From NCBI GenBank assembly GCA_028284345.1, contig JANQRY010000003.1, positions 558,001-622,000 of the forward strand: a DNA stretch of 64,000 bases. The letters run 5' to 3'. Origin of the DNA: Hyphococcus sp. GTDB lineage: Bacteria > Pseudomonadota > Alphaproteobacteria > Caulobacterales > Parvularculaceae. How positions within the stretch are numbered: position 1 is the first letter of the stretch; every line of letters begins with the position of its first letter. Below the pieces are notes generated by a model. The model ran no database searches and was not told where the DNA came from. It saw only the letters and a list, made by a program, of their open reading frames with translations. Below are positions 1 through 7,965 of the stretch, in pieces. A program made the position numbers and the translations under genes.

Positions 1-57
1 GCCGCGGGCGACCGTCGTGTCATTGATGATGACAACGCGACCGAGATCACGCGCCAT
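1..57 (-). CDS. N-terminal fragment, probable glycosyltransferase (cut by window edge)
   Basis: The minus strand has an ATG at 57-55 followed by 19 open codons running off the left edge. They read M-A-R-D-L-G-R-V-V-I-I-N-D-T-T-V-A-R-G. A short hydrophobic strand followed by N-D-T-(T/S)-x-A-R-G resembles the extreme N-terminus of group-4 glycosyltransferases of alphaproteobacterial exopolysaccharide clusters. The next genes rightwards (BioF2-like acyltransferase, O-antigen polymerase-like protein, acyltransferase-3) fit that setting. Only 19 residues are visible, so the family call is an inference. No strong Shine-Dalgarno is seen; a GGCGGC lies about 9 bases upstream. Confidence 0.4.
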   Translation of the reverse strand, partial: MARDLGRVVIINDTTVARG

Positions 58-331
58 GGGTTGCCGCCGCCGGCGCGGCCGAGACGGCGACCCCCATGGA
101 TTTGACGCGGCGATAACCGGCCGCCGGCGTTGCCCGTGACATTGTTTTCCCGCCCTGTTCTCGGCCGGTTCTCATAACCGGCGCGGATCGGAATGCAAAG
201 CAGCGCCGACGGCGCCTACCCGCAAGCGCGAGCCTAAATCGCATGCGCATCCCGTGGGTTGTGGACGAATATTTCCCGCTCGCATAGTAAGGGCGCATCG
301 GCGGCAATCGCCAGCCGGTTCGGGGGAAGAC

Positions 332-1420
332 GTGAAGGCACGCGTAATCAGACCGCAAGAACTCGACGCCGGCGCCCTGGCGCGCTGGCGGACGATGATC
401 GACGGCGCCCCCCTCTATCGCAACCCGTTTTATGCGCCGGAATTTACACGCGCCGTCGCCGACGCGCGGCAGGACGCCTATGTCGCCGTCATCGAAGACG
501 CCGGCGAAACCGTCGGTTTTTTTCCCTTCCACAAGCTGCGCGGCGGCGTCGCAAAACCGATCGGCGGACCCATTTCCGACTATCAGGGGCCGATCTTCGC
601 AGCGGGGTTTGCTCCCGACCCGCAAGGGCTGCTGAAAGCGTGCGGGCTCGCGTCATACGACTTCAACCATTTGCCGCTGGCGATGCAAAATTTCGCCGAC
701 CTGTCCTACGCGCGCTCGCGCTCGCCCCATGTCGATCTGTCAGACGGGTATGAGACCTACGCCAATGGCCAGTCGAAAAGCTGGAGAAGCGCCATGAAGG
801 CCATGCGCCGACGCTGGCGCAAAACGGAAAGAGAAATCGGCCCGATCCGCTTCACCTATCATGACGCCGCTGACGACATCTACGACCGGCACAAAGGCAT
901 GAAGAATAAACTCTACGAAAAACTCGGCGTGCGGTCCGTGCTGGATGCGCCCTGGGTCGCCGCCGTGCTTGACAGTATTCGCAAGACGCAAACGCCTGAA
1001 TTCGCCGGGGTCATGACGACGGTCCATGCGGGCGAAAAACTGATGGCCGCCCATTTCGGCATGCGCTCACGGACCGTCTGGCACTGGTGGTTTTCATCTT
1101 ATGATCTCGAAACGGCGAATTACGGGTCAGGCATCATACTGATCCACGAAGCCTTGCGTTGCGCCAATGACCACGGCCTCGACATTATCGATTTCGGCCG
1201 CGGCGAGGCCGAATACAAAACGACATTCAGCAATGGCGCAACGCCGCTATGCGAAGGATCGGCGGAACGCGCGGGCACGCTCCCCGGCGCATTGCGAACG
1301 GGCCAGAAGGCGTTGCTGTCCGTTGCGCGGCCCTTGCCCCTCGGAAAGTATGAAAGCTATCCCCGACGGGCGCTTGCGCGGCTGATTTCAGGCATGCGTC
1401 TGCCCGCGCTTTCGGACTGA
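332..1420 (+). CDS. BioF2-like (CelD/GNAT-type) acyltransferase
   Basis: This is a 362-residue soluble protein. The C-terminal half (about residues 150-320) has the pattern of the BioF2-like acetyltransferase domain (Acetyltransf_6): a basic stretch K-A-M-R-R-R-W-R-K followed by H-x-G-M-R-S-R-x-x-W-H-W-W-F-S-S-Y-D, then I-D-F-G-R-G-E-A-E-Y-K. In other bacteria such proteins lie in cellulose and exopolysaccharide clusters and are thought to acylate sugars. The GTG start at 332 is preferred because GGGGGAAGA lies five bases upstream; a GTG at 254 would add 26 residues with no such site. The neighbours are polysaccharide genes, so a role in modifying a surface glycan is likely, but the substrate is unknown. 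Confidence 0.78.
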   Translation: MKARVIRPQELDAGALARWRTMIDGAPLYRNPFYAPEFTRAVADARQDAYVAVIEDAGETVGFFPFHKLRGGVAKPIGGPISDYQGPIFAAGFAPDPQGLLKACGLASYDFNHLPLAMQNFADLSYARSRSPHVDLSDGYETYANGQSKSWRSAMKAMRRRWRKTEREIGPIRFTYHDAADDIYDRHKGMKNKLYEKLGVRSVLDAPWVAAVLDSIRKTQTPEFAGVMTTVHAGEKLMAAHFGMRSRTVWHWWFSSYDLETANYGSGIILIHEALRCANDHGLDIIDFGRGEAEYKTTFSNGATPLCEGSAERAGTLPGALRTGQKALLSVARPLPLGKYESYPRRALARLISGMRLPALSD

Positions 1421-1431
1421 CCGGCGACGCC

Positions 1432-2964
1432 CTAGCGCGGCGCTTTTCGCCAAGCGGTTGCTCTACGCCATCGATCGGTGATTTTTTGTTCGCCGCGCCC
1501 GCCAAAAAACACCGGGCGCCCGGGAAACGAAAACTGCGGGCGCACGCCGGCCGGCTCAATCCCCAGGACGGTCTCAGAACGCCGCACAGACCCATAGGCC
1601 GCCGTCGCCGCGGCGACGAACAACATGAACATCAATCCGCCGTCAATCGTCGCCCCGGCGATCAACTGCGTAAGAATAAGCCCTAAGGCCGCCGCGCGCG
1701 CGGCGGTAAAGACGCGCCGCGCATATCGTATGTCCCGCTCCATGACGGGCGTGCGTTGTTGCGCCCAGGCGCGCAGGAACGACCGGCTGACGAAAGCAAG
1801 GTACATCGCCGTTCCGATAAACCCGACATTGCCGACGAGCGCGGTAAAAAGGCTCGACGCACGGGCGCTGCCAAGGCCAACGCCGAACCCCCTTGTATCG
1901 ACGAAGTTCTGCAGGCTTTGCATATTCCAGGCGGACCGCTCAACGCCGGAGTCCGACTGCAGCTTGACGCCGAAAAGGCGCTCATAAACCTCTTTCGCAA
2001 AATCACGAAACGGTTCGAAGAAAAACAGCAGCAGGAGACCCGTCGCGACGACCGACCCAAAAAATATCGCACTTATCTGGTCGGACGTAATGCCCGACCG
2101 CACAAGATAATAAACCGAATGAAGCCCCCAGAGCGCGACGAGCAATATCAGCGCCGCATAGGCCGTAGTCGACAGGGAAAACGCAGCGCACGCGAGCAGC
2201 AATGTCGATGCGCCGAAATGCCAGAGGCCGCGCGTCTGCATGAAGCGGGTGAAGTTCCATGCGAACAATCCAACGCTCATGGCGCCGAAAACGGCCGGTT
2301 CCGTATAGGACCCGATAATGCGCGGCGCGCCCGCGACCGTATGATGCGCATTAATCGAATAGTTCGCCGTGCGAATAAATTCGAGGAGCGCTTCGGCGGG
2401 CGGAAACGTCGGAAATACGCTGACGACGGCGAAGGCGAGATGGACAATCGTCATGGCGTTGAAGGCGTGGGTCAGGCGTGTAAGACCGCCTTTGCGCGAG
2501 ATCACATACGCCGCGGCGGCGAGAAGCAGAAAGTTGATGGCGATATAGAGCGATTGCGTAAAGTTGCCGGTGGTCGGGTGCAACGGCGACAAGGCGATGT
2601 AGTAGTCCGACGTGCGTTCGAACGAATAGACGGAAATTTCGCCGGCAAACAGTCTTGGCATTAAAAACGCCGACAAGATTGCATAGGCGGCGAATGCGCC
2701 GAACAAAACGACGGCGAAATTGCGCGCGCCATATTGAAACATGCCGGCGAACAATCGCGGCCGGATTGCAATGCCGACGATCAGCGCGCCGGCGAGGAAA
2801 TGAACGCAGATTATGCTGATGTCGCCGACCGCCGGAAGATTGGCGATCGCCGCGGCCTGAAGCGGCGTGAACGCCGCGATCACCGGAAGGCCGAGCGCGG
2901 TCGGCCGCGCAATGATAAGCGCGGCGGCGACAAGCGCCAAGATGCCGATCGGCGTAAACTCCAC
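1432..2964 (-). CDS. O-antigen ligase/polymerase-like membrane protein
   Basis: The 510-residue product is almost entirely hydrophobic, with roughly ten to twelve membrane segments and a larger soluble loop around residues 110-215 containing charged and aromatic residues. This topology is that of the Wzy/WaaL/ExoQ family, which polymerises or ligates lipid-linked oligosaccharides in the periplasm. A basic, proline-rich tail (about the last 50 residues) is cytoplasmic by charge. The gene is convergent with the BioF2-like acyltransferase, whose stop lies 11 bases away. Polymerase and ligase cannot be told apart from sequence alone; the exopolysaccharide context slightly favours a polymerase. 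Confidence 0.72.
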   Translation of the reverse strand: MEFTPIGILALVAAALIIARPTALGLPVIAAFTPLQAAAIANLPAVGDISIICVHFLAGALIVGIAIRPRLFAGMFQYGARNFAVVLFGAFAAYAILSAFLMPRLFAGEISVYSFERTSDYYIALSPLHPTTGNFTQSLYIAINFLLLAAAAYVISRKGGLTRLTHAFNAMTIVHLAFAVVSVFPTFPPAEALLEFIRTANYSINAHHTVAGAPRIIGSYTEPAVFGAMSVGLFAWNFTRFMQTRGLWHFGASTLLLACAAFSLSTTAYAALILLVALWGLHSVYYLVRSGITSDQISAIFFGSVVATGLLLLFFFEPFRDFAKEVYERLFGVKLQSDSGVERSAWNMQSLQNFVDTRGFGVGLGSARASSLFTALVGNVGFIGTAMYLAFVSRSFLRAWAQQRTPVMERDIRYARRVFTAARAAALGLILTQLIAGATIDGGLMFMLFVAAATAAYGSVRRSETVLGIEPAGVRPQFSFPGRPVFFGGRGEQKITDRWRRATAWRKAPR

Positions 2965-3029
2965 AAAACACCCCCAGGCGCCAGCATTGGACAGCGGCGC
3001 GACACGACGTGCGTTCCATGATATCGCAT

Positions 3030-3046
3030 TGGGCTTCAGAAGCCCA
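3030..3046. promoter_or_regulatory. 17-base palindrome in the divergent EPS intergenic region
   Basis: The sequence is TGGGCTTC-A-GAAGCCCA, a perfect 8-base inverted repeat around one central base. It lies between the divergently transcribed polymerase-like gene (start 2964) and acyltransferase-3 gene (start 3191). It is not followed by a T-run, so an operator is more likely than a terminator. No regulator for it is encoded nearby. Confidence 0.35.
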
Positions 3047-3190
3047 TAGTCGTCGGCGGTCTGATAATCATCGCCAGTCGCGCGCGATAATACGCCGACC
3101 CGGCGTCAACCCTTTCTCCGACCGGCCGATTCCGCTACCATATTGTTTGGGGCGGTTGTTGAGTTCGTAGCGCTGTGGGGGGCGTTGTCG

Positions 3191-4330
3191 ATGGGCGTTG
3201 AGAATGAAATCCGCTCTTTGAGCAGGCCAACGGCGGGGGATATACACAATCCGCGTACGCGTATCGCAGTGCTGGACGCCTTTCGCGGCATTGCCGTCCT
3301 GTGGGTGATGCTGTTCCACTTTGCGTTTTTTTGGACGCCTGCGGGCGAAGGCGAAAACCTGCTGCCTTACGACGACGCTCTGGCCGGAATTCCGCTCGCC
3401 GATGTCGGCTCTCTCGGCGTGCGGCTATTCTTCCTCATATCCGGTTACATCATACCGCTTACGCTGGAACGGACGTCAACGTTATCGGATTTCGCCATCA
3501 AACGTATCGCGCGCCTTTGGCCGCCGCTCCTCGTATGCGGCACGCTCACATTCGTCGTCGCGCACCTGATCGGACCGCCATTGCTGCAGGTAAGCATCTC
3601 CGAATTTCTCATCAGCGTGCTGTTTCTGCCGCCGCAACATGTTGGTTTGTTATTGGATGCAACGGACTGGCAGTGGCTTGACGGCGCATACTGGTCGCTC
3701 TGGGTTGAGGTTCGTTTCTATCTGGTGATTGGCGTTTGCTTTTTTCTGTTTCGCAAAAATTGGCTCATCTTGTGGGGCGTCTTCGAATCCGTCGCTTTTC
3801 TTGCGCTGATCGCATATCACGCGACCGGGCATGCTGCGTTCGACTTCATCGAAGGTCTCCTTTTTTCTTACTACGTGCCGTATTTTACATTGGGAATCGT
3901 TTGCTATCTTTTTCATAGCGGTCGTTTTGACAGAACGGCGCAGACCGTCGGCGCTCTGGCGCTGTTCCATCTTGCTTATGCAATCTATCTGTCAGTAAGC
4001 GAATTTTCATTACTTTCGGCGATTGCGGGATATGGCGTTGTGGCCGGCCTTTTCGCCGCATTCGCGTTTTCACCCGGCGTGCTGAAAATTATTGAGGCGC
4101 GGCCGCTCATAGGCCTCGGCCGCGCTTCTTACTCGTTATACCTTCTCCATCAGGTAATCGGCGTGTCGCTCATTGGCTGGATCGCCCGGTTCATTCAGCC
4201 GCAATGGTCCGCGCTCTCCGCCATATTCGCCACAGCCATTCTGATCGCCGCCGCGCGCGCAATGTTTCATTTCGTTGAAAAACCGGCGAATAAAGCAATT
4301 GTTGTGAGACTTATCCCGAAGAGGGCGTGA
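3191..4330 (+). CDS. Acyltransferase-3 family membrane protein
   Basis: This 379-residue protein has about ten membrane segments and the acyltransferase-3 (OafA/NodX/ExoZ) pattern. Near the N-terminus is L-D-A-F-R-G-I-A-V-L-W-V-M-L-F-H-F, with the R and H expected for the family. Later come R-L-F-F-L-I-S-G-Y, a conserved R-I-A-R-L-W-P and, close to the C-terminus, S-Y-S-L-Y-L-L-H. Members move acetyl or succinyl groups onto extracellular polysaccharides or lipids across the inner membrane. The ATG at 3191 is preferred because a GGGGGG stretch precedes it by about 8 bases; a TTG at 3143 lacks such a site. The context suggests acylation of the same surface glycan handled by the neighbouring genes. 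Confidence 0.85.
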   Translation: MGVENEIRSLSRPTAGDIHNPRTRIAVLDAFRGIAVLWVMLFHFAFFWTPAGEGENLLPYDDALAGIPLADVGSLGVRLFFLISGYIIPLTLERTSTLSDFAIKRIARLWPPLLVCGTLTFVVAHLIGPPLLQVSISEFLISVLFLPPQHVGLLLDATDWQWLDGAYWSLWVEVRFYLVIGVCFFLFRKNWLILWGVFESVAFLALIAYHATGHAAFDFIEGLLFSYYVPYFTLGIVCYLFHSGRFDRTAQTVGALALFHLAYAIYLSVSEFSLLSAIAGYGVVAGLFAAFAFSPGVLKIIEARPLIGLGRASYSLYLLHQVIGVSLIGWIARFIQPQWSALSAIFATAILIAAARAMFHFVEKPANKAIVVRLIPKRA

Positions 4331-4392
4331 GCGGAAAAGCGCTCGCCGGCGGCAAGACGCCGGTAACCGAAGAAATTTTCATCATGTCGGCG

Positions 4393-4410
4393 CGCTCGCA
4401 AAAGCGAGCG
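4393..4410 (+). terminator. Possible terminator after acyltransferase-3
   Basis: A perfect 7-base stem CGCTCGC / GCGAGCG with an AAAA loop lies 63 bases after the acyltransferase-3 stop and before the antiporter gene. The following TAATTG is only weakly T-rich, so termination strength is doubtful. Confidence 0.4.
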
Positions 4411-4494
4411 TAATTGTGATTCGTTCAGGAATTGTGTCCCGGGTCGGCGCACCCTAGTCATGGGAAACAAGACGCCGCGGCTGTAGTAAAATTC

Positions 4495-5721
4495 ATGATC
4501 ACCGAACCCCTCATCGTCATTGCGCTTTGCATCGTCGTCTATGGCGTTTTCTCCGCTCGGTTGTCGGCAGGGTTCGTATCAGCGCCCATGGTTTTCACAT
4601 TGGCGGGGCTCGCCGTCGGCGGCGCGGGTCTCGGCGTTGTCGATATCGACATAGACAACCATGTGCTCGAAGGGTTCGGCGAATTGACCCTCGGCCTCCT
4701 GCTGTTCGCCGACGCCGCGTCAACCAACGCCCGCAAGCTGGCGCACAATACGCGCATTCCGCGCCGCCTATTGCTGGTCTCCCTGCCCCTCACCATCGTT
4801 ATGGGAACGCTTTTCGCCATCTGGATCTTTCCGGATCTCGCCTGGCAGGAGGCCGCCCTCATCGCCGCAATCCTTGCGCCCACCGACGCGGCGCTCGGGC
4901 TGGCGGTTGTCACCAGCAAACATGTGCCCGAACGCATTCGTCAGGCGATCCTTGTTGAGTCCGGCCTCAATGACGGGCTCGCCCTGCCGGCGGTGCTTTT
5001 ATTTGCAGCATTGTCGTTTTCGATGATGGAAGCAGAGGGACAAGGCGTCGGCTACTGGCTTCGGTTCGCCGCTCAGCAAATTGTCGTCGGTGCGGTTGTG
5101 GGCGCCGCTATCGGCGCCGTTCTCGGCAAACTTGTTCATTATGCGGACGGGAAGGAATGGATCACGCATTCCTTCCGCAACCTCACCTGCATCGGCGTCG
5201 CCGTGCTGACGCTGTTCTGCGCGCACCTTGCCGGCGGCAACGGCTTTATCGCGGCCTTCGTCGGTGGACTCGTTTTCGGCAGTTTCTGTTCCCGGCGCGC
5301 CGGCTCGCTGACCAATTTCGTCGAAGAGGAAGGCCAGCTCTTCAGCCTGATTATTTTCTTTTTCTTCGGCGCGGTCCTGTTGCCGGCGGCCTTCCCGTAT
5401 GTGACCGCGTTCTGTTTCGTCTACGCCTTCCTAAGCCTCACCGTCATTCGAATGGCCCCGACGGCCCTCTCGGTCGCCGGCCTCGGCCTCAAATGGCCGA
5501 CCATCGGCTTCATCGGATGGTTCGGCCCGCGCGGCCTCGCCTCCATCCTGTTCCTGCTGATCGCCGTCGAACATGAAGAGGTCGGCCGCCTCACCGATAT
5601 AGAGCGGGTCGTCTACATCACCGTGTTTCTAAGCATCCTGTTGCACGGGGCCACCGCGGCGCCGTTCTCGAAATGGTTCGGCGCATCGGCGGCGGCGAAA
5701 GCGGACAGTACGGGCGGTTAA
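4495..5721 (+). CDS. CPA1-type cation/proton antiporter
   Basis: The 408-residue product has about 12 membrane segments and reads as a monovalent cation:proton antiporter (NhaP/CPA1-like). Visible family features are the A-P-T-D-A motif in the fifth/sixth helix region, E-S-G-L-N-D-G with the N-D pair expected in the ion-binding site, and G-P-R-G-L-A-S near the C-terminus. It would exchange Na+ or K+ for H+ at the inner membrane. The ATG at 4495 begins directly at the first helix; a TTG at 4432 would add 21 polar residues. Its stop codon overlaps that of the convergent gene at 5718. A second, degenerate member of the superfamily lies at 58675. Confidence 0.85.
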   Translation: MITEPLIVIALCIVVYGVFSARLSAGFVSAPMVFTLAGLAVGGAGLGVVDIDIDNHVLEGFGELTLGLLLFADAASTNARKLAHNTRIPRRLLLVSLPLTIVMGTLFAIWIFPDLAWQEAALIAAILAPTDAALGLAVVTSKHVPERIRQAILVESGLNDGLALPAVLLFAALSFSMMEAEGQGVGYWLRFAAQQIVVGAVVGAAIGAVLGKLVHYADGKEWITHSFRNLTCIGVAVLTLFCAHLAGGNGFIAAFVGGLVFGSFCSRRAGSLTNFVEEEGQLFSLIIFFFFGAVLLPAAFPYVTAFCFVYAFLSLTVIRMAPTALSVAGLGLKWPTIGFIGWFGPRGLASILFLLIAVEHEEVGRLTDIERVVYITVFLSILLHGATAAPFSKWFGASAAAKADSTGG

Positions 5722-6515
5722 ATGCGGGCGTAAGCGCTGGCGTCAGCCCGGAACTGCAACAGATCGCCAACGCGGACGATCTCCCCTTCCGCCTCCACGG
5801 GATCAGCCACGAGCGGCAAAATATCCATGGGCATCGGCCCGCCCGCCGCGTCCGTCATCAGCAAGACGGACTCACGTCCGTCTTTCGTCCGCACCCAAAA
5901 GCTCGGCGGAATGCCGCCGCGGATGCAGAGACTGGCGCAGGCCTTGTGGGTTTTGCCGCGACCGGGACGCATCACGCCGAAGAAACACTTCGAATCCATG
6001 ATCGTCCCGGCGAGACGCGCGGGACCAAGGGATTCTGGTTCCGGCGCAACAACGACGCCAGGCAGGTCAACCAGCGCCGGCGCCAACCACGCATCAGCGA
6101 ATGGCGGCACTTCCAGCATGCGCCGGTCTTTGCGTTCGATCAAAACGCCCGATGCCTCAAACGGAAGGCCGTCTCTCTCGGCAAGTTGCAAGGCGGATGT
6201 ACACTTGCCTTGCGCGACCACCAGAACCGTGCGCATCCCAAAAGGCGCCGACGGATCGCTGACGCGGATCATCGGATAGGGTTCAGTGATGAGCGCGCCG
6301 GTCACCTTATGCGTCGCATTGGTGAGCCACGCGCCGGCGCCCGGATCGTCAAGTTCTGCTGCGATCAGCCAGCTCGCGCCGCCGCCGGCGATCAGCCCGA
6401 AGGGCAGCGCGCCGAGCAGAAACCGCCGGTCGACCGCCGGCGCCTTGGCCCAGCCGATGAACATTTCCTGCGCGTCGGTTTTCGCCGGATCAATGACGCC
6501 TTTACGAGCGCTCAT
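5718..6515 (-). CDS. Membrane-anchored protein of unknown function with Cys/His motif
   Basis: I do not recognise this 265-residue protein as a named family. One hydrophobic segment (about residues 32-52) follows a short polar N-terminus, giving a single-span anchor with a C-terminal domain probably in the periplasm. The most striking segment is D-S-K-C177-F-F-G-V-M-R-P-G-R-G-K-T-H190-K-A-C193-A-S-L-C197-I-R-G-G-I-P-P, three cysteines and a histidine that could bind metal or haem or form disulfides. The gene starts with ATGA overlapping the stop of the ferric-reductase/Rieske gene, and GGAGG stands 6-7 bases upstream, so the two are translated together. A partner role in electron transfer is inferred from that coupling. 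Confidence 0.7.
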   Translation of the reverse strand: MSARKGVIDPAKTDAQEMFIGWAKAPAVDRRFLLGALPFGLIAGGGASWLIAAELDDPGAGAWLTNATHKVTGALITEPYPMIRVSDPSAPFGMRTVLVVAQGKCTSALQLAERDGLPFEASGVLIERKDRRMLEVPPFADAWLAPALVDLPGVVVAPEPESLGPARLAGTIMDSKCFFGVMRPGRGKTHKACASLCIRGGIPPSFWVRTKDGRESVLLMTDAAGGPMPMDILPLVADPVEAEGEIVRVGDLLQFRADASAYARI

Positions 6516-7576
6516 GACGCGCCTCCGCTCGCAGGAATAAGCGCAGGCTCGGCGCGCGTTCCCGGCTTGTTGGGCTTCGGATCAAGCATCACGCGGCCTT
6601 CTTCGATGCGCACATTGTAGGTTGAAATTTTTTCCGTAAAGGGCGGCGGCGATACGCCATCGTCGGGCCGGTACTGCCAGCCGTGCCACGGACAGGTGAT
6701 GCAGCCGTCAACGACGCGGCCCTCGCCCAGCGGTCCGTTCTGATGACGGCAGGCGTTGGTCACGGCGGAAACCTTGCCGTCATAGCGAAAGATCGCGACG
6801 CGGTCGCCTTTCGGCAGCGGCGCGATGACAGCGCGGTTCTCAGCGATGTCGTCCGGCGCGCAGACATCGATCCAGCCCTTTTCCTTCAGCCGCTTCATGC
6901 CGCTGTCGGCGCCCCATTCGCGCGCGCCGGCGACGAGATGCAACGCCGATACGCCGATAAACGTCGCCGCCGTCAGGACCGGATAGACCAAGGATTTTTC
7001 CGTCATCAGCGCGCCGAGGACGATATGCATGACGAGCAGCGCATAGGCGGGATAGACAGCCATGTGCAGCGCCTTCCAGACCGGCGCCGACAGATTGTTG
7101 AGCCAGAAATCATGGCTCGTCGCCGCCATCGCCATGATGATGAGGAAGGCTGCAAAGCCGAGCGTTTCAAACGGGAACCCCGGTATCGAATCATAAAGCG
7201 GGTTTGAAACGAACAGCGAGACAAGCGGATTGAGCGGCCCGCCGCCGTGATACCACAGGAGCGCGAGGCCGAAATGCGCCGTCGAGACAAGGAACGTCGC
7301 AACGCCCAGATGCCGGCGATTATACAGCATCGGCAGGAAACGCTTGTTCATGCGCGCCAGCGGCCCGATGGCGAGCACGACGGTAAGGAGCGCAAACGCC
7401 GCCGTCCCAAGGGCGCGGATGGCGAGCACGACCGGATCGGCCGTATGACCGCTGTCATGGGTCTGCAATCCCACAACCATGAAGACGCCGACAAAGAGCG
7501 CGACAAAAGCGAAAAGATAAAGATCGTATACGGTCTTGTTGCCGTTCCACTGGATCGCCTTGTACTGATGGCCCAT
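6512..7576 (-). CDS. Ferric-reductase-like transmembrane protein fused to a Rieske domain
   Basis: The 354-residue protein has two parts. Residues about 15-215 form a six-helix b-type haem domain of the ferric-reductase/MsrQ type, with candidate haem ligands H89 (R-R-H-L-G), H101 (T-A-H-F), H171 and H184. Residues about 235-335 form a Rieske [2Fe-2S] domain with C276-R-H278 and C295-P-W-H298, all four ligands present. This predicts transmembrane electron flow between haem and an iron-sulfur centre. No NAD- or FAD-binding domain follows, unlike true ferric reductases. The gene lies 3 bases after the 51-codon gene, with GGAG inside that gene's end, and overlaps the next gene by ATGA. Confidence 0.82.
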   Translation of the reverse strand: MGHQYKAIQWNGNKTVYDLYLFAFVALFVGVFMVVGLQTHDSGHTADPVVLAIRALGTAAFALLTVVLAIGPLARMNKRFLPMLYNRRHLGVATFLVSTAHFGLALLWYHGGGPLNPLVSLFVSNPLYDSIPGFPFETLGFAAFLIIMAMAATSHDFWLNNLSAPVWKALHMAVYPAYALLVMHIVLGALMTEKSLVYPVLTAATFIGVSALHLVAGAREWGADSGMKRLKEKGWIDVCAPDDIAENRAVIAPLPKGDRVAIFRYDGKVSAVTNACRHQNGPLGEGRVVDGCITCPWHGWQYRPDDGVSPPPFTEKISTYNVRIEEGRVMLDPKPNKPGTRAEPALIPASGGAS

Positions 7577-7579
7577 CGG

Positions 7580-7735
7580 CTACTCCGCGCTTTCGTCAAT
7601 GATTTCGATGGCGTCGGGAATTTCGCTGAACGGCGTCTGCGGCCGCTGCATCCAGGCGAAGACGCCGGCGATCAGCGTCGCCGGCGCGAGGACGAGCCAC
7701 ATCAGGACATGCATTCTGCGGTGCGGGCGTTTCAT
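7580..7735 (-). CDS. 51-residue single-span membrane protein
   Basis: The start is an ATG at 7735-7733 with GAGGA about 6 bases upstream, and the stop is TAG at 7582-7580. The product is 51 residues: a basic N-terminus (M-K-R-P-H-R-R-M-H), one membrane helix (about residues 9-24, ending in A-G-V-F-A-W) and an acidic tail E-I-P-D-A-I-E-I-I-D-E-S-A-E. It overlaps the preceding gene by ATGA and ends 3 bases before the ferric-reductase/Rieske start. The tight coupling and size suggest a small subunit of that membrane complex, which is inference. Confidence 0.65.
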   Translation of the reverse strand: MKRPHRRMHVLMWLVLAPATLIAGVFAWMQRPQTPFSEIPDAIEIIDESAE

Positions 7736-7965
7736 GATGCGTCCTCGTCAAGGTCGTTGATTTTCACGCCCGACAGCCAGCGTATCAGCACCGCCGGCCA
7801 GAGCATGACGCAGCCGAGAAAGATCATCGGCCGGAAGAAAAGGCTCGCCCCTTTTGCCGCGGCGTCGATGCGATTGACGCCGAATATCAGGAACACAATC
7901 GCAACGATCGCGCCCATACCGAACCAGGCGCCGAGCAGGGACACAATCAGAACCGCCAGTTCCAT
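7732..7965 (-). CDS. 77-residue small membrane protein
   Basis: The product has two hydrophobic segments (about residues 3-30 and 44-64) and a short acidic C-terminal tail. The ATG at 7965 overlaps the stop of the glutamate-synthase-like gene as TGATG, and a strong GGAGG lies 6 bases upstream; a GTG one codon earlier is less likely. No family is recognised. It sits between two Rieske proteins in an uninterrupted operon, so it may help anchor or assemble a redox complex. Confidence 0.65.
   Translation of the reverse strand: MELAVLIVSLLGAWFGMGAIVAIVFLIFGVNRIDAAAKGASLFFRPMIFLGCVMLWPAVLIRWLSGVKINDLDEDAS

Noticed and set aside
1756-2664. Open frame of 302 codons on the plus strand opposite the O-antigen polymerase-like gene
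   Set aside because: It is antisense to a gene with clear membrane-protein structure; the translation is rich in R, E and Q without recognisable domains.
5673-6620. Open frame of 315 codons on the plus strand opposite the Cys/His-motif gene
   Set aside because: It covers parts of three real minus/plus genes and shows only basic low-complexity sequence.
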